From Stappia sp. BW2 (GTDB lineage: Bacteria > Pseudomonadota > Alphaproteobacteria > Rhizobiales > Stappiaceae), in contig NZ_VIRG01000070.1 of NCBI RefSeq assembly GCF_008107695.1, positions 1,054,001 to 1,118,000 of the forward strand: 64,000 bases of DNA. The letters run 5' to 3'. This document shows positions 1 to 11,496 of this stretch, piece by piece. Below the pieces are notes generated by a model, which saw only the letters and a list, made by a program, of their open reading frames with translations, had not been told where the DNA came from and did not search any database. Position 1 is the stretch's first letter. Each line of letters starts with the position of its first letter. The translations under genes were made by a program, and so were the position numbers.

Positions 1-12
1 GAGAGTGAGTGA
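1..12 (+). CDS. rplC: 50S ribosomal protein L3, last codons (partial)
   Basis: The first bases read Glu-Ser-Glu-stop in the frame that ends with TGA at 10-12, overlapping the rplD ATG by one base (TGATG). In S10 clusters the gene before rplD is rplC, so this is probably its C-terminal end. Three residues cannot identify the protein; the call rests on gene order. Confidence 0.45.
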
Positions 13-632
13 TGGAACTCCAGGTCAAGACCCTCGAAGGTGGGGCGGCCGGTTCGATCACGGTGTCTGACGAGATCTTCGGTCTCGAGCCGCGCACCGA
101 TTTGATCCACCGTGTGGTGCGTTGGCAGTTGGCCAAGCGCCAGGCAGGCACCCACAAGACTCTGGGCCGTTCGGAAGTTTCCGGCACGACGAAGAAATTC
201 GTCCGCCAGAAAGGCTCCGGCGGCGCACGTCACGGCAACAAGAAGGCCCCGCAGTTTCGCGGTGGCGGCAGAGCATTTGGCCCGGTCGTTCGCGACCACA
301 GCCATGAGCTGCCGAAGAAGGTTCGCGCCCTCGGCCTGAAGCATGCCCTGTCGGCGAAAGCCAAGACAGACAGCATCGTTGTTGTTGAAGACGCGAAGGC
401 TGCCGAAGCAAAGACCAAGGCGCTCAAGGCACAGCTCTCCAAGCTCGGCCTGACCAGCGCTCTGATCATTGATGGTGCTGAAGTCGATGCAAACTTCGCT
501 CTGGCGTCCCGCAACATTCCGCATCTGGATGTGCTGCCGGTTCAGGGCATCAACGTTTACGACATCCTGCGTGCCAACACCCTGGTGTTGACGAAGGCTG
601 CGGTGTCCGCACTTGAGGAGCGCTTTAAATGA
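12..632 (+). CDS. rplD: 50S ribosomal protein L4
   Basis: L4, 206 residues, binds 23S rRNA near the exit tunnel and in many bacteria also regulates the S10 operon. The N-terminus [11 protein letters not shown] and the basic loop around residues 55-90 ([22 protein letters not shown]) are typical. A GTG at 9 is in frame, but ATG at 12 matches the family N-terminus and overlaps the preceding stop. It overlaps rplW by four bases (ATGA), which suggests coupled translation. Confidence 0.98.
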   Translation: MELQVKTLEGGAAGSITVSDEIFGLEPRTDLIHRVVRWQLAKRQAGTHKTLGRSEVSGTTKKFVRQKGSGGARHGNKKAPQFRGGGRAFGPVVRDHSHELPKKVRALGLKHALSAKAKTDSIVVVEDAKAAEAKTKALKAQLSKLGLTSALIIDGAEVDANFALASRNIPHLDVLPVQGINVYDILRANTLVLTKAAVSALEERFK

Positions 633-922
633 GCAAACTTCCTCACTACGACAAAATCGTTGGCCCGGTGATCACCGAAAAGTCGACGATGGCTTCCGAA
701 GAGAACAAGGTTGTCTTCAAAGTTGCCAATGATGCAACGAAGCCGGAAATCAAGGCCGCAGTGGAAGCACTGTTCGGTGTGAAGGTCACGGCAGTGAACA
801 CCCTGGTCCGCAAGGGCAAGGTGAAGCGCTTCCGGGGTCGCATCGGCCGGCAGTCCGACTACAAGAAGGCCGTCGTAACGCTGCAGGAAGGTCACGGTAT
901 CGACGTGACCACCGGGCTCTAA
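629..922 (+). CDS. rplW: 50S ribosomal protein L23
   Basis: L23, 97 residues, lies at the peptide exit and docks trigger factor and SRP. It shows the family pattern [13 protein letters not shown] at the N-terminus and [16 protein letters not shown] in the rRNA-binding half. Second complete gene of the S10 cluster, overlapping rplD and followed by rplB after 18 bases. Confidence 0.98.
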   Translation: MSKLPHYDKIVGPVITEKSTMASEENKVVFKVANDATKPEIKAAVEALFGVKVTAVNTLVRKGKVKRFRGRIGRQSDYKKAVVTLQEGHGIDVTTGL

Positions 923-940
923 GACGGGGACTTAAGAAAA

Positions 941-1771
941 ATGGCACTTAAGACATTCAACCCGACGTCCCCAGGCCGCCGTCAGCTGGTTCAAGTTGAT
1001 CGCTCTGGTCTGTGGAAAGGCAAGCCGGTCAAGACCCTGACCGAAGGCCTGTCCAAGTCCGGTGGCCGCAACAATACCGGCCGCCTGACGTCTCCGAACC
1101 GCGGTGGCGGTCACAAGCGGTCTTACCGTCTTGTCGACTTCAAGCGGCGTAAATGGGACGTTCCGGCTACGGTCGAGCGCCTTGAATACGATCCGAACCG
1201 GACCGCATTCATTGCTCTCATCCGTTACGAAGACGGTGAACTGAGCTACATCCTGGCGCCTCAGCGCCTGGCTGCTGGCGACACCGTTGTTGCCGGTGAA
1301 AACGTCGACGTGAAACCGGGCAATGCTGCGCCTCTGGCTCGCATTCCGGTTGGCACGATCGTGCACAATGTCGAGCTGAAGCCGGGCAAAGGCGCCCAGA
1401 TCGCTCGTTCGGCAGGCGCGTTCGTACAGATCGTCGGCCGCGACCAGGGCTACACCACGCTGCGCCTGATGTCTGGCGAGCAGCGCCGTGTGCTCGGAAC
1501 CTGCATGGCTTCCATTGGCGCTGTGTCCAACCCGGACCACGCCAACGTTAACCTGGGTAAAGCAGGCCGTTCCCGCTGGCTTGGCATTCGTCCGCACACT
1601 CGCGGTGTTGCCATGAACCCGATCGATCACCCTCATGGTGGTGGTGAAGGCAGGACCTCCGGCGGTCGTCATCCGGTTACTCCTTGGGGTAAACCGACCA
1701 AAGGTAAGCGTACGCGGCGCAATAAGCAGACTGATAAGTTTATCGTCCGCAGCCGTCACGCGAAGAAGTAA
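941..1771 (+). CDS. rplB: 50S ribosomal protein L2
   Basis: L2, 276 residues, is needed for subunit joining and the peptidyl transferase centre. The C-terminal signature [20 protein letters not shown], containing the conserved functional histidine, lies at about residues 226-245, followed by a basic tail [19 protein letters not shown]. Family-typical length and clear ATG start in the S10 cluster. Confidence 0.99.
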   Translation: MALKTFNPTSPGRRQLVQVDRSGLWKGKPVKTLTEGLSKSGGRNNTGRLTSPNRGGGHKRSYRLVDFKRRKWDVPATVERLEYDPNRTAFIALIRYEDGELSYILAPQRLAAGDTVVAGENVDVKPGNAAPLARIPVGTIVHNVELKPGKGAQIARSAGAFVQIVGRDQGYTTLRLMSGEQRRVLGTCMASIGAVSNPDHANVNLGKAGRSRWLGIRPHTRGVAMNPIDHPHGGGEGRTSGGRHPVTPWGKPTKGKRTRRNKQTDKFIVRSRHAKK

Positions 1772-1783
1772 AGGGCAAGGATC

Positions 1784-2062
1784 GTGGCACGTTCGATCTG
1801 GAAAGGTCCGTTTGTCGACGGGTATCTGCTGAAGAAAGCGGACAAGGTCCGTGAGTCCGGCCGGAGCGAGGTCATCAAGACCTGGAGCCGCCGCTCTACC
1901 ATCCTGCCGCAGTTCGTCGGTTTGACCTTCGGCGTCTACAACGGTCAAAAGCACGTTCCGGTGCTGGTGTCTGAAGAAATGATCGGTCACAAGTTTGGCG
2001 AGTTCTCGCCGAGCCGGACCTATTATGGACACGGCGCCGACAAGAAGGCGAAGAGGAAGTAA
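1784..2062 (+). CDS. rpsS: 30S ribosomal protein S19
   Basis: S19, 92 residues, sits in the head of the 30S subunit with S13 near the A site. It begins at GTG ([19 protein letters not shown]) after AAGG and contains [19 protein letters not shown] and [16 protein letters not shown]. The GTG start matches the known N-terminus of the family; no nearby ATG would. Confidence 0.98.
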   Translation: MARSIWKGPFVDGYLLKKADKVRESGRSEVIKTWSRRSTILPQFVGLTFGVYNGQKHVPVLVSEEMIGHKFGEFSPSRTYYGHGADKKAKRK

Positions 2063-2064
2063 CG

Positions 2065-2445
2065 ATGGGCAAGCCGAAGCGTGAGCGGACGCTCGCTGAC
2101 AATGAGGCCCGGGCAATGACCCGCATGCTGCGCGTTTCTCCGCGCAAGCTGAACCTCGTTGCGGCTTCGATCCGTGGTAAAAAAGTCGGGTCCGCGATTG
2201 CGGATCTGACATTCTCCCGCAAGCGCATTGCGCAGGACGTCAAGAAGACCTTGATGTCCGCGATTGCCAACGCGGAAAACAACCATGACCTGGACATCGA
2301 CAACCTGGTGGTTGCTGAAGCACATGTCGGCAAGGCATTTGTGATCAAGCGGTTCCAGGCCCGTGCACGTGGCCGTGTTGGCCGGATCGAGAAGCCGTTC
2401 TCGAACCTGACCATCGTCGTGCGCGAAGTTGAGGAGACTGCCTGA
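2065..2445 (+). CDS. rplV: 50S ribosomal protein L22
   Basis: L22, 126 residues, lines the exit tunnel, with its beta hairpin in the C-terminal half ([20 protein letters not shown]). The start [18 protein letters not shown] is typical of alphaproteobacteria. It begins two bases after rpsS and ends on TGA overlapping the rpsC ATG by one base. Confidence 0.98.
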   Translation: MGKPKRERTLADNEARAMTRMLRVSPRKLNLVAASIRGKKVGSAIADLTFSRKRIAQDVKKTLMSAIANAENNHDLDIDNLVVAEAHVGKAFVIKRFQARARGRVGRIEKPFSNLTIVVREVEETA

Positions 2446-3173
2446 TGGGACATAAGACAAACCCGATCGGCATGCGCCTCGGGATCAACCGCACCTGGGA
2501 TAGCCGCTGGTTCGCGAACAAGAACGAATATGGTGATCTTCTGCACGAAGATTTCCGCATCCGTGAGTTCCTGCTGAAAGAACTTAAGCAGGCTGCAGTT
2601 TCCAAGGTTGTTATCGAACGCCCGCACAAGAAGTGCCGCGTGTCCATTCACTCGGGTCGTCCGGGTGTGGTCATCGGTAAAAAGGGCGCCGATATCGAGC
2701 GTCTTCGCAAGAAGATCGCCGACATCACCAATTCCGAAGTGCACCTCAACATCGTTGAAGTGCGCAAGCCGGAAATCGACGCGACCCTGGTCGCACAGTC
2801 GATTGCCCAGCAGCTGGAACGCCGTGTTGCTTTCCGTCGCGCCATGAAACGGGCCGTTCAGTCCGCCATGCGTCTCGGTGCCCAGGGCATCCGTATCAAC
2901 TGCGGTGGCCGTCTCGGCGGTGCGGAAATTGCGCGTATCGAATGGTACCGCGAAGGCCGCGTCCCGCTTCACACTCTGCGTGCCGACATCGACTACGGTG
3001 TTGCTAGCGCTCACACGGCTTACGGCGTGTGCGGTGTGAAGGTCTGGATCTTCAAGGGTGAAATTCTGGAACACGATCCGATGGCGTCTGAACGCCGTGC
3101 GACCGCTGCTTCTGAAGGCAACCAGGGTGATCGCGGCGGACGCCGGGATCGGGGCCGCGAGCGCGCAGCTTAA
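2445..3173 (+). CDS. rpsC: 30S ribosomal protein S3
   Basis: S3, 242 residues, forms part of the mRNA entry channel. It starts [20 protein letters not shown] and carries a KH domain with [14 protein letters not shown] near residues 77-91. The C-terminal tail is basic ([15 protein letters not shown]). A hairpin covers the stop codon (see 3165-3183). Confidence 0.98.
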   Translation: MGHKTNPIGMRLGINRTWDSRWFANKNEYGDLLHEDFRIREFLLKELKQAAVSKVVIERPHKKCRVSIHSGRPGVVIGKKGADIERLRKKIADITNSEVHLNIVEVRKPEIDATLVAQSIAQQLERRVAFRRAMKRAVQSAMRLGAQGIRINCGGRLGGAEIARIEWYREGRVPLHTLRADIDYGVASAHTAYGVCGVKVWIFKGEILEHDPMASERRATAASEGNQGDRGGRRDRGRERAA

Positions 3174-3183
3174 TTCAAGCTGC
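3165..3183 (+). other. Hairpin over the rpsC stop codon
   Basis: A perfect 7-bp inverted repeat (GCAGCTT, loop AATTC, AAGCTGC) spans the end of rpsC and its TAA. No run of T follows, so it is unlikely to be an intrinsic terminator. Inference: it may stabilise or mark a processing site between rpsC and rplP. Confidence 0.5.
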
Positions 3184-3220
3184 CTGCCGCTCGTAACTTA
3201 AGAAAGACGAGAGAAGAACG

Positions 3221-3634
3221 ATGCTGCAACCGAAGCGCACAAAGTTCCGCAAGCAGCACAAGGGCCGCATCCACGGCTTGTCGAAGGGAGGCACTGACCT
3301 CAACTTCGGCGCATTCGGTCTGAAGGCTATGGAGCCGGAGCGTGTTACGGCACGTCAGATCGAAGCGGCCCGCCGTGCTATGACCCGCCACATGAAGCGT
3401 GCGGGTCGTGTTTGGATCCGCATCTTCCCGGACCTCCCGGTTTCCTCGAAACCTGCTGAAGTCCGCATGGGTAAAGGTAAGGGTTCTCCGGATTACTGGG
3501 CTTGCCGTGTCAAGCCGGGCCGGATCATGTTCGAAATCGATGGTGTGCCGGAAGACATTGCGCGTGAAGCTATGCGTCTTGCTGCAGCCAAACTGCCGAT
3601 CAAATGCCGTTTCGTTCAGCGTATCGGCGAGTAG
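3221..3634 (+). CDS. rplP: 50S ribosomal protein L16
   Basis: L16, 137 residues, helps organise the A site of the 50S subunit. It begins [19 protein letters not shown] and contains [19 protein letters not shown] at about residues 84-102. It follows rpsC after 47 bases, a larger gap than usual in this cluster, which holds a ribosome binding site (GAGAAG) and the rpsC-end hairpin. Confidence 0.98.
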   Translation: MLQPKRTKFRKQHKGRIHGLSKGGTDLNFGAFGLKAMEPERVTARQIEAARRAMTRHMKRAGRVWIRIFPDLPVSSKPAEVRMGKGKGSPDYWACRVKPGRIMFEIDGVPEDIAREAMRLAAAKLPIKCRFVQRIGE

Positions 3635-3655
3635 GGCAGGCGAGGAGTTAGAGCC

Positions 3656-3856
3656 ATGAAGGCTACCGATGTACGGGCTAAGACCCTCGACGAGCTCCGT
3701 AGTGAGCTTGAAGGCCTGAAGAAAGAGCAGTTCAACCTGCGCTTCCAGCGGGCTACGGGTCAGCTTGAAAACACCGCGCGTGTCCGGCAGATCCGCCGCG
3801 ACATCGCACGTATCCAGACGATCATGCGCGAAAAGCGCGTGTCGGCGAACGCGTAA
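3656..3856 (+). CDS. rpmC: 50S ribosomal protein L29
   Basis: L29, 66 residues, a two-helix protein at the exit tunnel next to L23. It reads [19 protein letters not shown] and then the family core [20 protein letters not shown]. It sits between rplP and rpsQ with a GAGGAG-type ribosome binding site. Confidence 0.97.
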   Translation: MKATDVRAKTLDELRSELEGLKKEQFNLRFQRATGQLENTARVRQIRRDIARIQTIMREKRVSANA

Positions 3857-3866
3857 GGAGACGGCC

Positions 3867-4097
3867 ATGCCGAAGCGTATCCTGCAGGGCACCGTTGTCA
3901 GCGACGCCAATGACAAGACGGTGACGGTGAATGTGGAGCGCCGCTTCACGCACCCGCTGCTTAAGAAGACTGTGCGCCGGACCAAGAAGTACCGCGCACA
4001 CGACGAGAGCAACCAATACAAGGTTGGCGACATTGTTCAGATCGAAGAATGCGCGCCGATTTCGAAAAACAAACGTTGGACCGTGGTCGCTCAGTGA
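3867..4097 (+). CDS. rpsQ: 30S ribosomal protein S17
   Basis: S17, 76 residues, binds the 5' domain of 16S rRNA. The OB-fold core reads [20 protein letters not shown]. The frame stays open further upstream, but ATG at 3867 follows AAGGAG with proper spacing and gives the family N-terminus MPKRILQG. Last gene of the S10 set; spc genes begin after 68 bases. Confidence 0.98.
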   Translation: MPKRILQGTVVSDANDKTVTVNVERRFTHPLLKKTVRRTKKYRAHDESNQYKVGDIVQIEECAPISKNKRWTVVAQ

Positions 4098-4165
4098 CCG
4101 CTCTCCATTAGTGAGCATCAGGCGCCCGTAACCCGAGCGCCATCAGAAGAACAAGGCAGCCAGTC

Positions 4166-4534
4166 ATGATTCAGATGCAAACAAACCTCGACGTCGCCGA
4201 TAATTCCGGCGCTCGTCGTGTCATGTGCATCAAAGTGCTCGGCGGCTCCAAGCGTAAATATGCCCATGTAGGCGACATCATCGTCGTCTCCGTGAAAGAG
4301 GCAATTCCGCGGGGCCGCGTCAAAAAGGGCGACGTGATGAAGGCTGTCGTCGTGCGCACGGCTAAGGATATCCGCCGTCCCGATGGCAGCGTGATCCGGT
4401 TCGACCGCAATGCGGCCGTGCTGGTCAACAATAACAAGGAGCCGATCGGCACCCGTATCTTCGGACCGGTACCGCGTGAACTCCGTGCAAAGAACCATAT
4501 GAAAATCATTTCGCTCGCGCCGGAGGTGCTCTGA
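4166..4534 (+). CDS. rplN: 50S ribosomal protein L14
   Basis: L14, 122 residues, lies at the subunit interface and is where the silencing factor RsfS binds in other bacteria. It starts [19 protein letters not shown] and contains the L14 signature region ([20 protein letters not shown]). First gene of the spc group; its TGA overlaps the rplX ATG by one base. Confidence 0.98.
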   Translation: MIQMQTNLDVADNSGARRVMCIKVLGGSKRKYAHVGDIIVVSVKEAIPRGRVKKGDVMKAVVVRTAKDIRRPDGSVIRFDRNAAVLVNNNKEPIGTRIFGPVPRELRAKNHMKIISLAPEVL

Positions 4535-4851
4535 TGGCTGCGAAAATTAAAAAAGGCGACACGGTGGTCGTGCTGACCGGCCGTGACAAGGGTAAGTCCG
4601 GCGAAGTCATTCAGATGCTGCCGGCTGACAACAAAGCCCTGGTCCGCGGCATCAACATGGTTCGCCGCCACCAGAAGCAGACCCAGACGCAGGAAGCTGG
4701 CATCGTGGCTAAGGAAGCTCCGATTCATCTTTCCAACGTCGCGCTGGCCGATCCGAAGGACGGCAAGGCAACGCGAGTCGGCTTCAAAGTGCAGGACGAT
4801 GGCACCAAGGTCCGTGTGGCCAAGCGTTCGGGAGACCTGATCGATGGCTGA
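4534..4851 (+). CDS. rplX: 50S ribosomal protein L24
   Basis: L24, 105 residues, an early 50S assembly initiator. It has the KOW motif [20 protein letters not shown] at residues 4-23. It overlaps rplN by one base and rplE by eight bases, so translation is probably coupled. Confidence 0.98.
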   Translation: MAAKIKKGDTVVVLTGRDKGKSGEVIQMLPADNKALVRGINMVRRHQKQTQTQEAGIVAKEAPIHLSNVALADPKDGKATRVGFKVQDDGTKVRVAKRSGDLIDG

Positions 4852-5401
4852 GACCACTAACGTGCCGCGTCTGAAGACGCACTATGACGAAGTTGTGCGC
4901 AAGCAGCTTATGGAAAAGTTCCAGTACAAGAACGTCATGCAGGTTCCGCAGCTGGAAAAGATCGTGCTCAACGTCGGTGTCGGCGAAGCGGTCAGCGATT
5001 CCAAGAAGGCTCGCATTGCTGCAGACGATCTGGCACTGATTGCCGGTCAGAAGCCGGTTATTACCAAAGCGAAAAAATCCATCGCGACCTTCAAGGTCCG
5101 CGAAGGCATGCCGCTTGGCGCAAAGGTTACCCTGCGCCGCCAGCAGATGTTCGAATTCATGGATCGCCTGATCACCATCGCGCTGCCGCGCGTACGTGAC
5201 TTCCGCGGCCTGAATCCGAAGAGCTTCGACGGTCGCGGCAACTACGCCATGGGCATCAAAGAACACATCGTGTTCCCGGAAATCGAGTACGACAAGGTCG
5301 ACCAGATCTGGGGCATGGACGTGATCATCTGCACCACGGCGCCGAATGACGACGAAGCACGCGAGCTTCTGCGCGCGTTCAACTTCCCGTTCACGAAGTA
5401 A
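4844..5401 (+). CDS. rplE: 50S ribosomal protein L5
   Basis: L5, 185 residues, binds 5S rRNA and contacts the P-site tRNA. It contains the family motif [19 protein letters not shown] at about residues 38-56 and the C-terminal [15 protein letters not shown]. It starts inside the end of rplX, at ATG 4844. Confidence 0.98.
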   Translation: MAETTNVPRLKTHYDEVVRKQLMEKFQYKNVMQVPQLEKIVLNVGVGEAVSDSKKARIAADDLALIAGQKPVITKAKKSIATFKVREGMPLGAKVTLRRQQMFEFMDRLITIALPRVRDFRGLNPKSFDGRGNYAMGIKEHIVFPEIEYDKVDQIWGMDVIICTTAPNDDEARELLRAFNFPFTK

Positions 5402-5422
5402 CGGGCAAGGAAGGGATCGACG

Positions 5423-5728
5423 ATGGCGAAGAAAAGCGCAATCGAAAAAAACAAGCGCCGCGAGAAGCTTGTCAAGAAATACGCTGAGAAGCGCGCTGCC
5501 CTGAAGGCACTGGCTAAAGATGAAAGCCTGTCCCTGGAAGAGCGGTACAACGCACGCCTGAAGCTGGCGAAACTGCCGCGGAATTCCGCGCCGAACCGCG
5601 TTCGCAACCGTTGCGAAGTGTCCGGCCGTCCGCGCGGTTTTTATCGCAAGCTGAAGATGTCGCGTATTGCGCTTCGTGAACTGGGTTCCCTGGGCAAGAT
5701 CCCGGGCCTGGTCAAGTCGAGCTGGTAA
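5423..5728 (+). CDS. rpsN: 30S ribosomal protein S14
   Basis: S14, 101 residues, the long zinc-independent form: there is a single cysteine ([18 protein letters not shown]) and no CxxC pairs. It begins [20 protein letters not shown]. It sits between rplE and rpsH as in other proteobacterial spc operons. Confidence 0.98.
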   Translation: MAKKSAIEKNKRREKLVKKYAEKRAALKALAKDESLSLEERYNARLKLAKLPRNSAPNRVRNRCEVSGRPRGFYRKLKMSRIALRELGSLGKIPGLVKSSW

Positions 5729-5740
5729 GGAGAAACTCCG

Positions 5741-6139
5741 ATGGCAATTTCTGATCCGTTGGGGGATATGCTGACCCGCATTCGCAACGCGCAAATGCGT
5801 CGCAAGAACAAGGTCAGCTCACCAAATTCCAAATTGCGTGCACATGTACTTGATGTGCTTGCAAAAGAGGGGTACATCCGTGGCTACACCACGGTTGAAT
5901 ACGAGGGCGGTAAGTCCGAGTTGGAAATCGAATTGAAGTATTTCGACGGTGAACCGGTTATTCGCACGATTGAACGTGTGTCCAAGCCGGGCCGCCGCGT
6001 GTACTCGTCGGTGAAAAACATCCCGCATGTCTCCAATGGCCTGGGCGTGTCGATCATTTCGACCCCGCGTGGCGTCATGAGCGACCATCAGGCGCGGGAC
6101 GAAAACGTAGGTGGTGAGGTACTGTGCCGCGTCTTCTGA
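5741..6139 (+). CDS. rpsH: 30S ribosomal protein S8
   Basis: S8, 132 residues, binds the central domain of 16S rRNA; in E. coli it represses the spc operon. It starts [18 protein letters not shown] and ends [20 protein letters not shown] with a short family tail. It follows rpsN after 12 bases. Confidence 0.98.
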   Translation: MAISDPLGDMLTRIRNAQMRRKNKVSSPNSKLRAHVLDVLAKEGYIRGYTTVEYEGGKSELEIELKYFDGEPVIRTIERVSKPGRRVYSSVKNIPHVSNGLGVSIISTPRGVMSDHQARDENVGGEVLCRVF

Positions 6140-6180
6140 TGCGGCATCCTCACTTTTAAAACAACGACAAGGTTGGTCAT

Positions 6181-6714
6181 ATGTCTCGTATTGGCAAAAA
6201 GCCAGTCCCCGTGCCAAGCGGGGTAACGGCATCGATCGACGGTCAGACGGTTACGATCAAGGGCCCGAAAGGCGAAAAGTCTTTCATGCTCAACGATCTG
6301 GTTCTGGCCGAAATGACGGATGATGGGATCAAAATCGATCCGTGCAACGGCACCAAGCCGGCTCGCTCCATGTGGGGTATGAGCCGCACCATGGTCGCGA
6401 ACCTGATCACCGGTGTAACCGAGGGCTTCAAGAAAGACCTCGCTATTACCGGTGTTGGTTATCGCGCTCAGGTCCAGGGTAAAAACCTTCAGCTGGCGCT
6501 CGGTTTCTCTCATGACGTCGTCTATCCGATTCCGGATGGCATCGATATTGTGTGCCCGAAACCAACGGAAATCAGCATCACCGGTACCGACAAACAACGC
6601 GTCGGTCAGGTAGCTGCTGAGATCCGCGATTTCCGCCCGCCGGAGCCCTACAAGGGCAAAGGCGTTCGTTATGCAGGCGAGTTCATCGTCCGCAAAGAAG
6701 GCAAGAAGAAGTAA
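6181..6714 (+). CDS. rplF: 50S ribosomal protein L6
   Basis: L6, 177 residues, near the sarcin-ricin loop. It starts [20 protein letters not shown] and contains the C-terminal signature [15 protein letters not shown] at about residues 152-166. It follows rpsH after 41 bases. Confidence 0.98.
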   Translation: MSRIGKKPVPVPSGVTASIDGQTVTIKGPKGEKSFMLNDLVLAEMTDDGIKIDPCNGTKPARSMWGMSRTMVANLITGVTEGFKKDLAITGVGYRAQVQGKNLQLALGFSHDVVYPIPDGIDIVCPKPTEISITGTDKQRVGQVAAEIRDFRPPEPYKGKGVRYAGEFIVRKEGKKK

Positions 6715-6726
6715 CGGACCCAGATC

Positions 6727-7089
6727 ATGGCGAACAGCAAACAAGCTTTCGAGCGCCGCCGCGATCGCGTGCGCCGTTCGATTCAGAAAGCCGCGAACGG
6801 TCGTCCGCGCCTTTCTGTCTTCCGCTCGTCGAAGCAGATCTACGCCCAGATCATCGACGATGCGAAGGGACATACGATTGTCTCTGCTTCAACGATCGAA
6901 ACAGATCTCAAGGGCAGCCTGAAAACGGGCGCCGACGTCGCTGCAGCCGCAGCCGTTGGCAAGCTTGTCGCCGAGCGTGCTGCTGCCGCTGGCGTAAAGC
7001 AGGTCGTGTTCGACCGTGGCGGATATCAGTTTCATGGGCGCGTAAAAGCGCTTGCTGATGCAGCCCGCGACGGTGGACTTGAATTCTGA
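6727..7089 (+). CDS. rplR: 50S ribosomal protein L18
   Basis: L18, 120 residues, binds 5S rRNA together with L5. It shows [20 protein letters not shown] and ends [20 protein letters not shown], typical of the family. A short GC hairpin (7092-7107, AGCGCC/GGCGCT) lies between it and rpsE without a T-run. Confidence 0.98.
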   Translation: MANSKQAFERRRDRVRRSIQKAANGRPRLSVFRSSKQIYAQIIDDAKGHTIVSASTIETDLKGSLKTGADVAAAAAVGKLVAERAAAAGVKQVVFDRGGYQFHGRVKALADAARDGGLEF

Positions 7090-7130
7090 CCAGCGCCCGT
7101 TGGCGCTCTTAAGAACGGAAGACGTATAAT

Positions 7131-7697
7131 ATGGCGAGACATGAAAATCGCGATCGCGACGAGCGAGACAGCGAATTCGTCGACAAGCTCGTTCACATCA
7201 ACCGCGTTGCGAAAGTGGTCAAGGGTGGCCGTCGTTTCGGCTTCGCAGCACTTGTTGTGGTTGGTGACCAGAAGGGCCGTGTCGGCTTCGGTCATGGCAA
7301 GGCACGTGAAGTGCCGGAAGCCATCCGTAAGGCAACTGAAGCAGCAAAGCGCACGATGATCCGTGTACCGCTTCGCGAAGGCCGGACGCTCCACCACGAT
7401 GTGGAAGGCCGTCATGGCGCTGGCAAGGTTTTGCTGCGTGCAGCTCCGGCCGGTACCGGTATCATCGCAGGCGGCCCGATGCGTGCCGTTTTCGAAACGC
7501 TCGGCGTCCAGGACGTTGTGGCCAAGTCTCTGGGGACTTCCAACCCCTACAACATGGTTCGTGCAACTTTCGCTGCGCTGACCAAGGAAGACAGCCCGCG
7601 TTCCGTCGCTGCCCGCCGTGGCCTCAAGGTCTCCGTGCTGCAGTCCCGCCGTCGTGACAACAACGATGAGGCGGCTTCGGCTGCCGCTGAGGCTTGA
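7131..7697 (+). CDS. rpsE: 30S ribosomal protein S5
   Basis: S5, 188 residues, acts in decoding fidelity; changes in its N-terminal loop give spectinomycin resistance in other species. It has the S5 signature [19 protein letters not shown] near residues 25-43 and [12 protein letters not shown] near the C-terminus. It follows rplR after 41 bases. Confidence 0.98.
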   Translation: MARHENRDRDERDSEFVDKLVHINRVAKVVKGGRRFGFAALVVVGDQKGRVGFGHGKAREVPEAIRKATEAAKRTMIRVPLREGRTLHHDVEGRHGAGKVLLRAAPAGTGIIAGGPMRAVFETLGVQDVVAKSLGTSNPYNMVRATFAALTKEDSPRSVAARRGLKVSVLQSRRRDNNDEAASAAAEA

Positions 7698-7738
7698 CCT
7701 TAGCGGCTCCGGTCCCCAGCTGAGAGAGGGTACGTTCC

Positions 7739-7936
7739 ATGGCGAACACCGAAAACACTGTTACGGTCGAACAGATCGGCAGCCCGCTGCGCCGTCCTAA
7801 GGACCAGCGCGCGACGCTCGTCGGTCTCGGACTGAACAAGATGCACCGCCGTTCCACACTGAAGGACACTCCTGAGGTGCGCGGCATGATCAATAAGGTC
7901 CAGCATCTCGTTCGCGTCGTCGAAGACAACGCGTAA
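7739..7936 (+). CDS. rpmD: 50S ribosomal protein L30
   Basis: L30, 65 residues. It carries the short pattern [20 protein letters not shown] and [20 protein letters not shown]. It starts at ATG 7739 after a GAGAGGG ribosome binding site, between rpsE and rplO as in other spc operons. Confidence 0.97.
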   Translation: MANTENTVTVEQIGSPLRRPKDQRATLVGLGLNKMHRRSTLKDTPEVRGMINKVQHLVRVVEDNA

Positions 7937-7958
7937 GAACGGGGTGAGGAGATAGAAC

Positions 7959-8426
7959 ATGAAGCTCAACGAACTTCGTGACAACGAAGGTGCCACACCG
8001 GATCGCATGCGCGTCGGTCGTGGCATCGGGTCCGGCAAGGGCAAGACCGGTGGCCGTGGTGTCAAAGGTCAGAAATCCCGTTCCGGCGTTGCCATCAAAG
8101 GTTTTGAAGGCGGTCAGATGCCGCTTCACCGCCGTCTGCCGAAGCGCGGCTTCACGAACATTTTTGCCAAGGACTACAATACCGTGTCCATTGGCCGTGT
8201 TCAGAAGGCGATTGATGCAGGCAAGCTGAATGCGTCCGAGACGGTTACCGTCGAAGCGCTGAAGGCAGCTGGTGTTGTCAAGCGGGTCCGTGACGGTGTG
8301 CGCATCGTTGCCAACGGTGAACTCACCGTTGCAGTGACCTTTGAAGTTGCCGGTGCCTCCAAGGGCGCTGTCGCAGCGATTGAAAAAGCAGGCGGCAAGG
8401 TTGCCGTACAGGGAGCTCAGGCTTAA
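7959..8426 (+). CDS. rplO: 50S ribosomal protein L15
   Basis: L15, 155 residues, a late assembly protein of the 50S subunit. It has the glycine/arginine-rich N-terminus ([40 protein letters not shown]) and a globular C-terminal half. It precedes secY by 47 bases. Confidence 0.98.
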   Translation: MKLNELRDNEGATPDRMRVGRGIGSGKGKTGGRGVKGQKSRSGVAIKGFEGGQMPLHRRLPKRGFTNIFAKDYNTVSIGRVQKAIDAGKLNASETVTVEALKAAGVVKRVRDGVRIVANGELTVAVTFEVAGASKGAVAAIEKAGGKVAVQGAQA

Positions 8427-8473
8427 CAGCCTGGGCTTCACCCATTTCCTGGGCAAGCATTCCGGAGTAGGGC

Positions 8474-9801
<1,328 letters not shown>

Positions 9802-9805
<4 letters not shown>

Positions 9806-10398
9806 GGCTTATTCTGGTTGGACCGCCAGGAGCGGGGAAGGGAACACAGGCAGCGCATCTCGTTGCGAAATACGGCATTCCGCAACTCTCTACCGGAGAC
9901 ATGTTGCGAGCTGCTGTCGCGTCCCGGACCCCGGTAGGCCTCAAAGCCAAGGAAGTAATGGACGCGGGCGGACTTGTTTCGGATGAGATCGTCGTCGGTA
10001 TCATCCGCGACCGGATCGCCGAAGAAGATGCCAAGAACGGTTTCATTCTCGATGGCTTCCCGCGCACGCTTGCACAGGCCGAAGCGCTTGACGAGATGCT
10101 GGAAGCAAACAGCCTGAAACTGAACGCCGTCCTGGAACTGCGCGTAGACCAGTCCAAGCTGGTCGACCGGATCATCAAACGTGCCGCTGATGCACAGGCT
10201 GCGGGGCAGCCGGTGCGCAAGGACGATGACCCGGAAGTCTTCAAGCAGCGTCTTGAAGCCTATAACCGCGATACCGCAGTTGTTGTGCCGTATTACGAGA
10301 AGACAGGTCATCTTTCCGTCATCGACGGCATGCAGTCTATCGATGAAGTTACGGCCTCAATAGATTCCGTTCTTCAAGGACTTGACGAAAAGGTTTAG
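9802..10398 (+). CDS. adk: Adenylate kinase
   Basis: Adenylate kinase, 198 residues, interconverts ATP, AMP and ADP in the cytoplasm. The P-loop [10 protein letters not shown] is at residues 7-16, with the AMP-binding STGDMLRAA and the [13 protein letters not shown] motif. The length corresponds to the short form without the large zinc/LID insertion ([20 protein letters not shown] in the LID position), common in alphaproteobacteria. Confidence 0.98.
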
Positions 10399-10466
10399 AG
10401 CCGGTAAAGGACCCGCTCTACCTTACAGTTAAGCCGGTTCCATGTATGTGGGGCCGGCATTCTCTG

Positions 10467-10489
10467 TGCCGGGGGTACCCCGGCATTTT
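10467..10489 (+). terminator. Terminator-like hairpin between adk and rpsM
   Basis: An 8-bp perfect stem (TGCCGGGG, loop GTA, CCCCGGCA) is followed by TTTTC. It lies in the 178-base gap between adk and rpsM, the only strong hairpin plus T-run inside the ribosomal cluster. It may end or attenuate the spc transcript so that rpsM-rpsK-rpoA-rplQ form a separately controlled alpha operon. Confidence 0.55.
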
Positions 10490-10576
10490 CGTACCCGCAA
10501 GGGCCGGACTCCACCGGACGCGGGCATTATAACCTGCGGCAAGACCATGTCTGGCCGCGTAATCATGGAGACGAAC

Positions 10577-10945
10577 GTGGCACGTATTGCTGGCGTTAAC
10601 ATCCCGACGAACAAACGCGTAATCATTGCGCTTCAGTATATTCACGGCATTGGCGCGAAATTCGCCCAGGAAATCATCGAGAAGAACAACATCGATGCTG
10701 CCCGCCGCGTGAACGAGCTTTCTGACGCAGAAGTCCTGTCCATCCGCGAAACCATCGACCGCGATTACCTCGTTGAAGGTGACCTGCGTCGTGAGACCGC
10801 AATGAACATCAAACGTCTGATGGACCTTGGCTGCTACCGCGGCCTGCGTCACCGCCGCGGCCTGCCGGTTCGCGGTCAGCGGACGCATACGAACGCACGT
10901 ACCCGCAAGGGTCCGGCTAAACCGATCGCAGGTAAGAAGAAATAA
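10577..10945 (+). CDS. rpsM: 30S ribosomal protein S13
   Basis: S13, 122 residues, contacts the P-site tRNA and the 50S subunit. An upstream in-frame extension exists, but GTG at 10577 gives the family start [14 protein letters not shown] and has GGAG six bases upstream. The helix-two-turn-helix region includes [15 protein letters not shown], and the tail [18 protein letters not shown] is conserved. Confidence 0.97.
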   Translation: MARIAGVNIPTNKRVIIALQYIHGIGAKFAQEIIEKNNIDAARRVNELSDAEVLSIRETIDRDYLVEGDLRRETAMNIKRLMDLGCYRGLRHRRGLPVRGQRTHTNARTRKGPAKPIAGKKK

Positions 10946-11016
10946 TTACCCTGCCTGGATTGGTGGTGGAGCTGCCGGCATTACGGCAGTGAAGAGATCA
11001 AAACAAGGATAAGAGA

Positions 11017-11406
11017 ATGGCTAAAGACACGACGCGCGTGCGTCGCCGCGAGCGCAAGAACATTTCTTCTGGCGTTGCGCATGTGAACTCCACGTTCAAC
11101 AACACCATGATCACGATCACCGACGCACAGGGAAATGCGATTTCTTGGTCGTCCGCCGGTGCACTCGGTTTCAAAGGTTCCCGTAAGTCCACTCCGTACG
11201 CTGCCCAGGTTGCTGCGGAAGATGCTGCGAAAAAAGCTGCCGAGCACGGCATGCGCACCCTTGAAGTGGAAGTACGCGGTCCGGGTTCGGGTCGTGAATC
11301 TGCTTTGCGCGCCCTGCAGGCTGCCGGTTTCCTGATCACGTCCATCCGTGACGTGACGCCGATTCCGCACAACGGCTGCCGTCCGCGTAAGCGTCGCCGC
11401 GTCTAA
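11017..11406 (+). CDS. rpsK: 30S ribosomal protein S11
   Basis: S11, 129 residues, lies on the 30S platform. It contains [19 protein letters not shown] and the C-terminal signature [18 protein letters not shown]. It is between rpsM and rpoA as in the standard alpha operon. Confidence 0.98.
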   Translation: MAKDTTRVRRRERKNISSGVAHVNSTFNNTMITITDAQGNAISWSSAGALGFKGSRKSTPYAAQVAAEDAAKKAAEHGMRTLEVEVRGPGSGRESALRALQAAGFLITSIRDVTPIPHNGCRPRKRRRV

Positions 11407-11496
11407 GGCTTCCCAGCTTTAGGTACTTGTTTCTCCAAATGGCAAAGAATGGCCTGGCGTTGAACCGCTGGGCGGGATAGCCGAAGGGACGAAAAC

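Noticed and set aside
932-2212. A 426-codon open frame on the minus strand antisense to rplB, rpsS and rplV
   Set aside because: It is the mirror of strongly conserved ribosomal genes in GC-rich DNA; no family-like content and no place for its own promoter.
1896-3074. A 392-codon minus-strand frame opposite rpsC
   Set aside because: Shadow of rplV and rpsC codon bias; composition unlike a protein.
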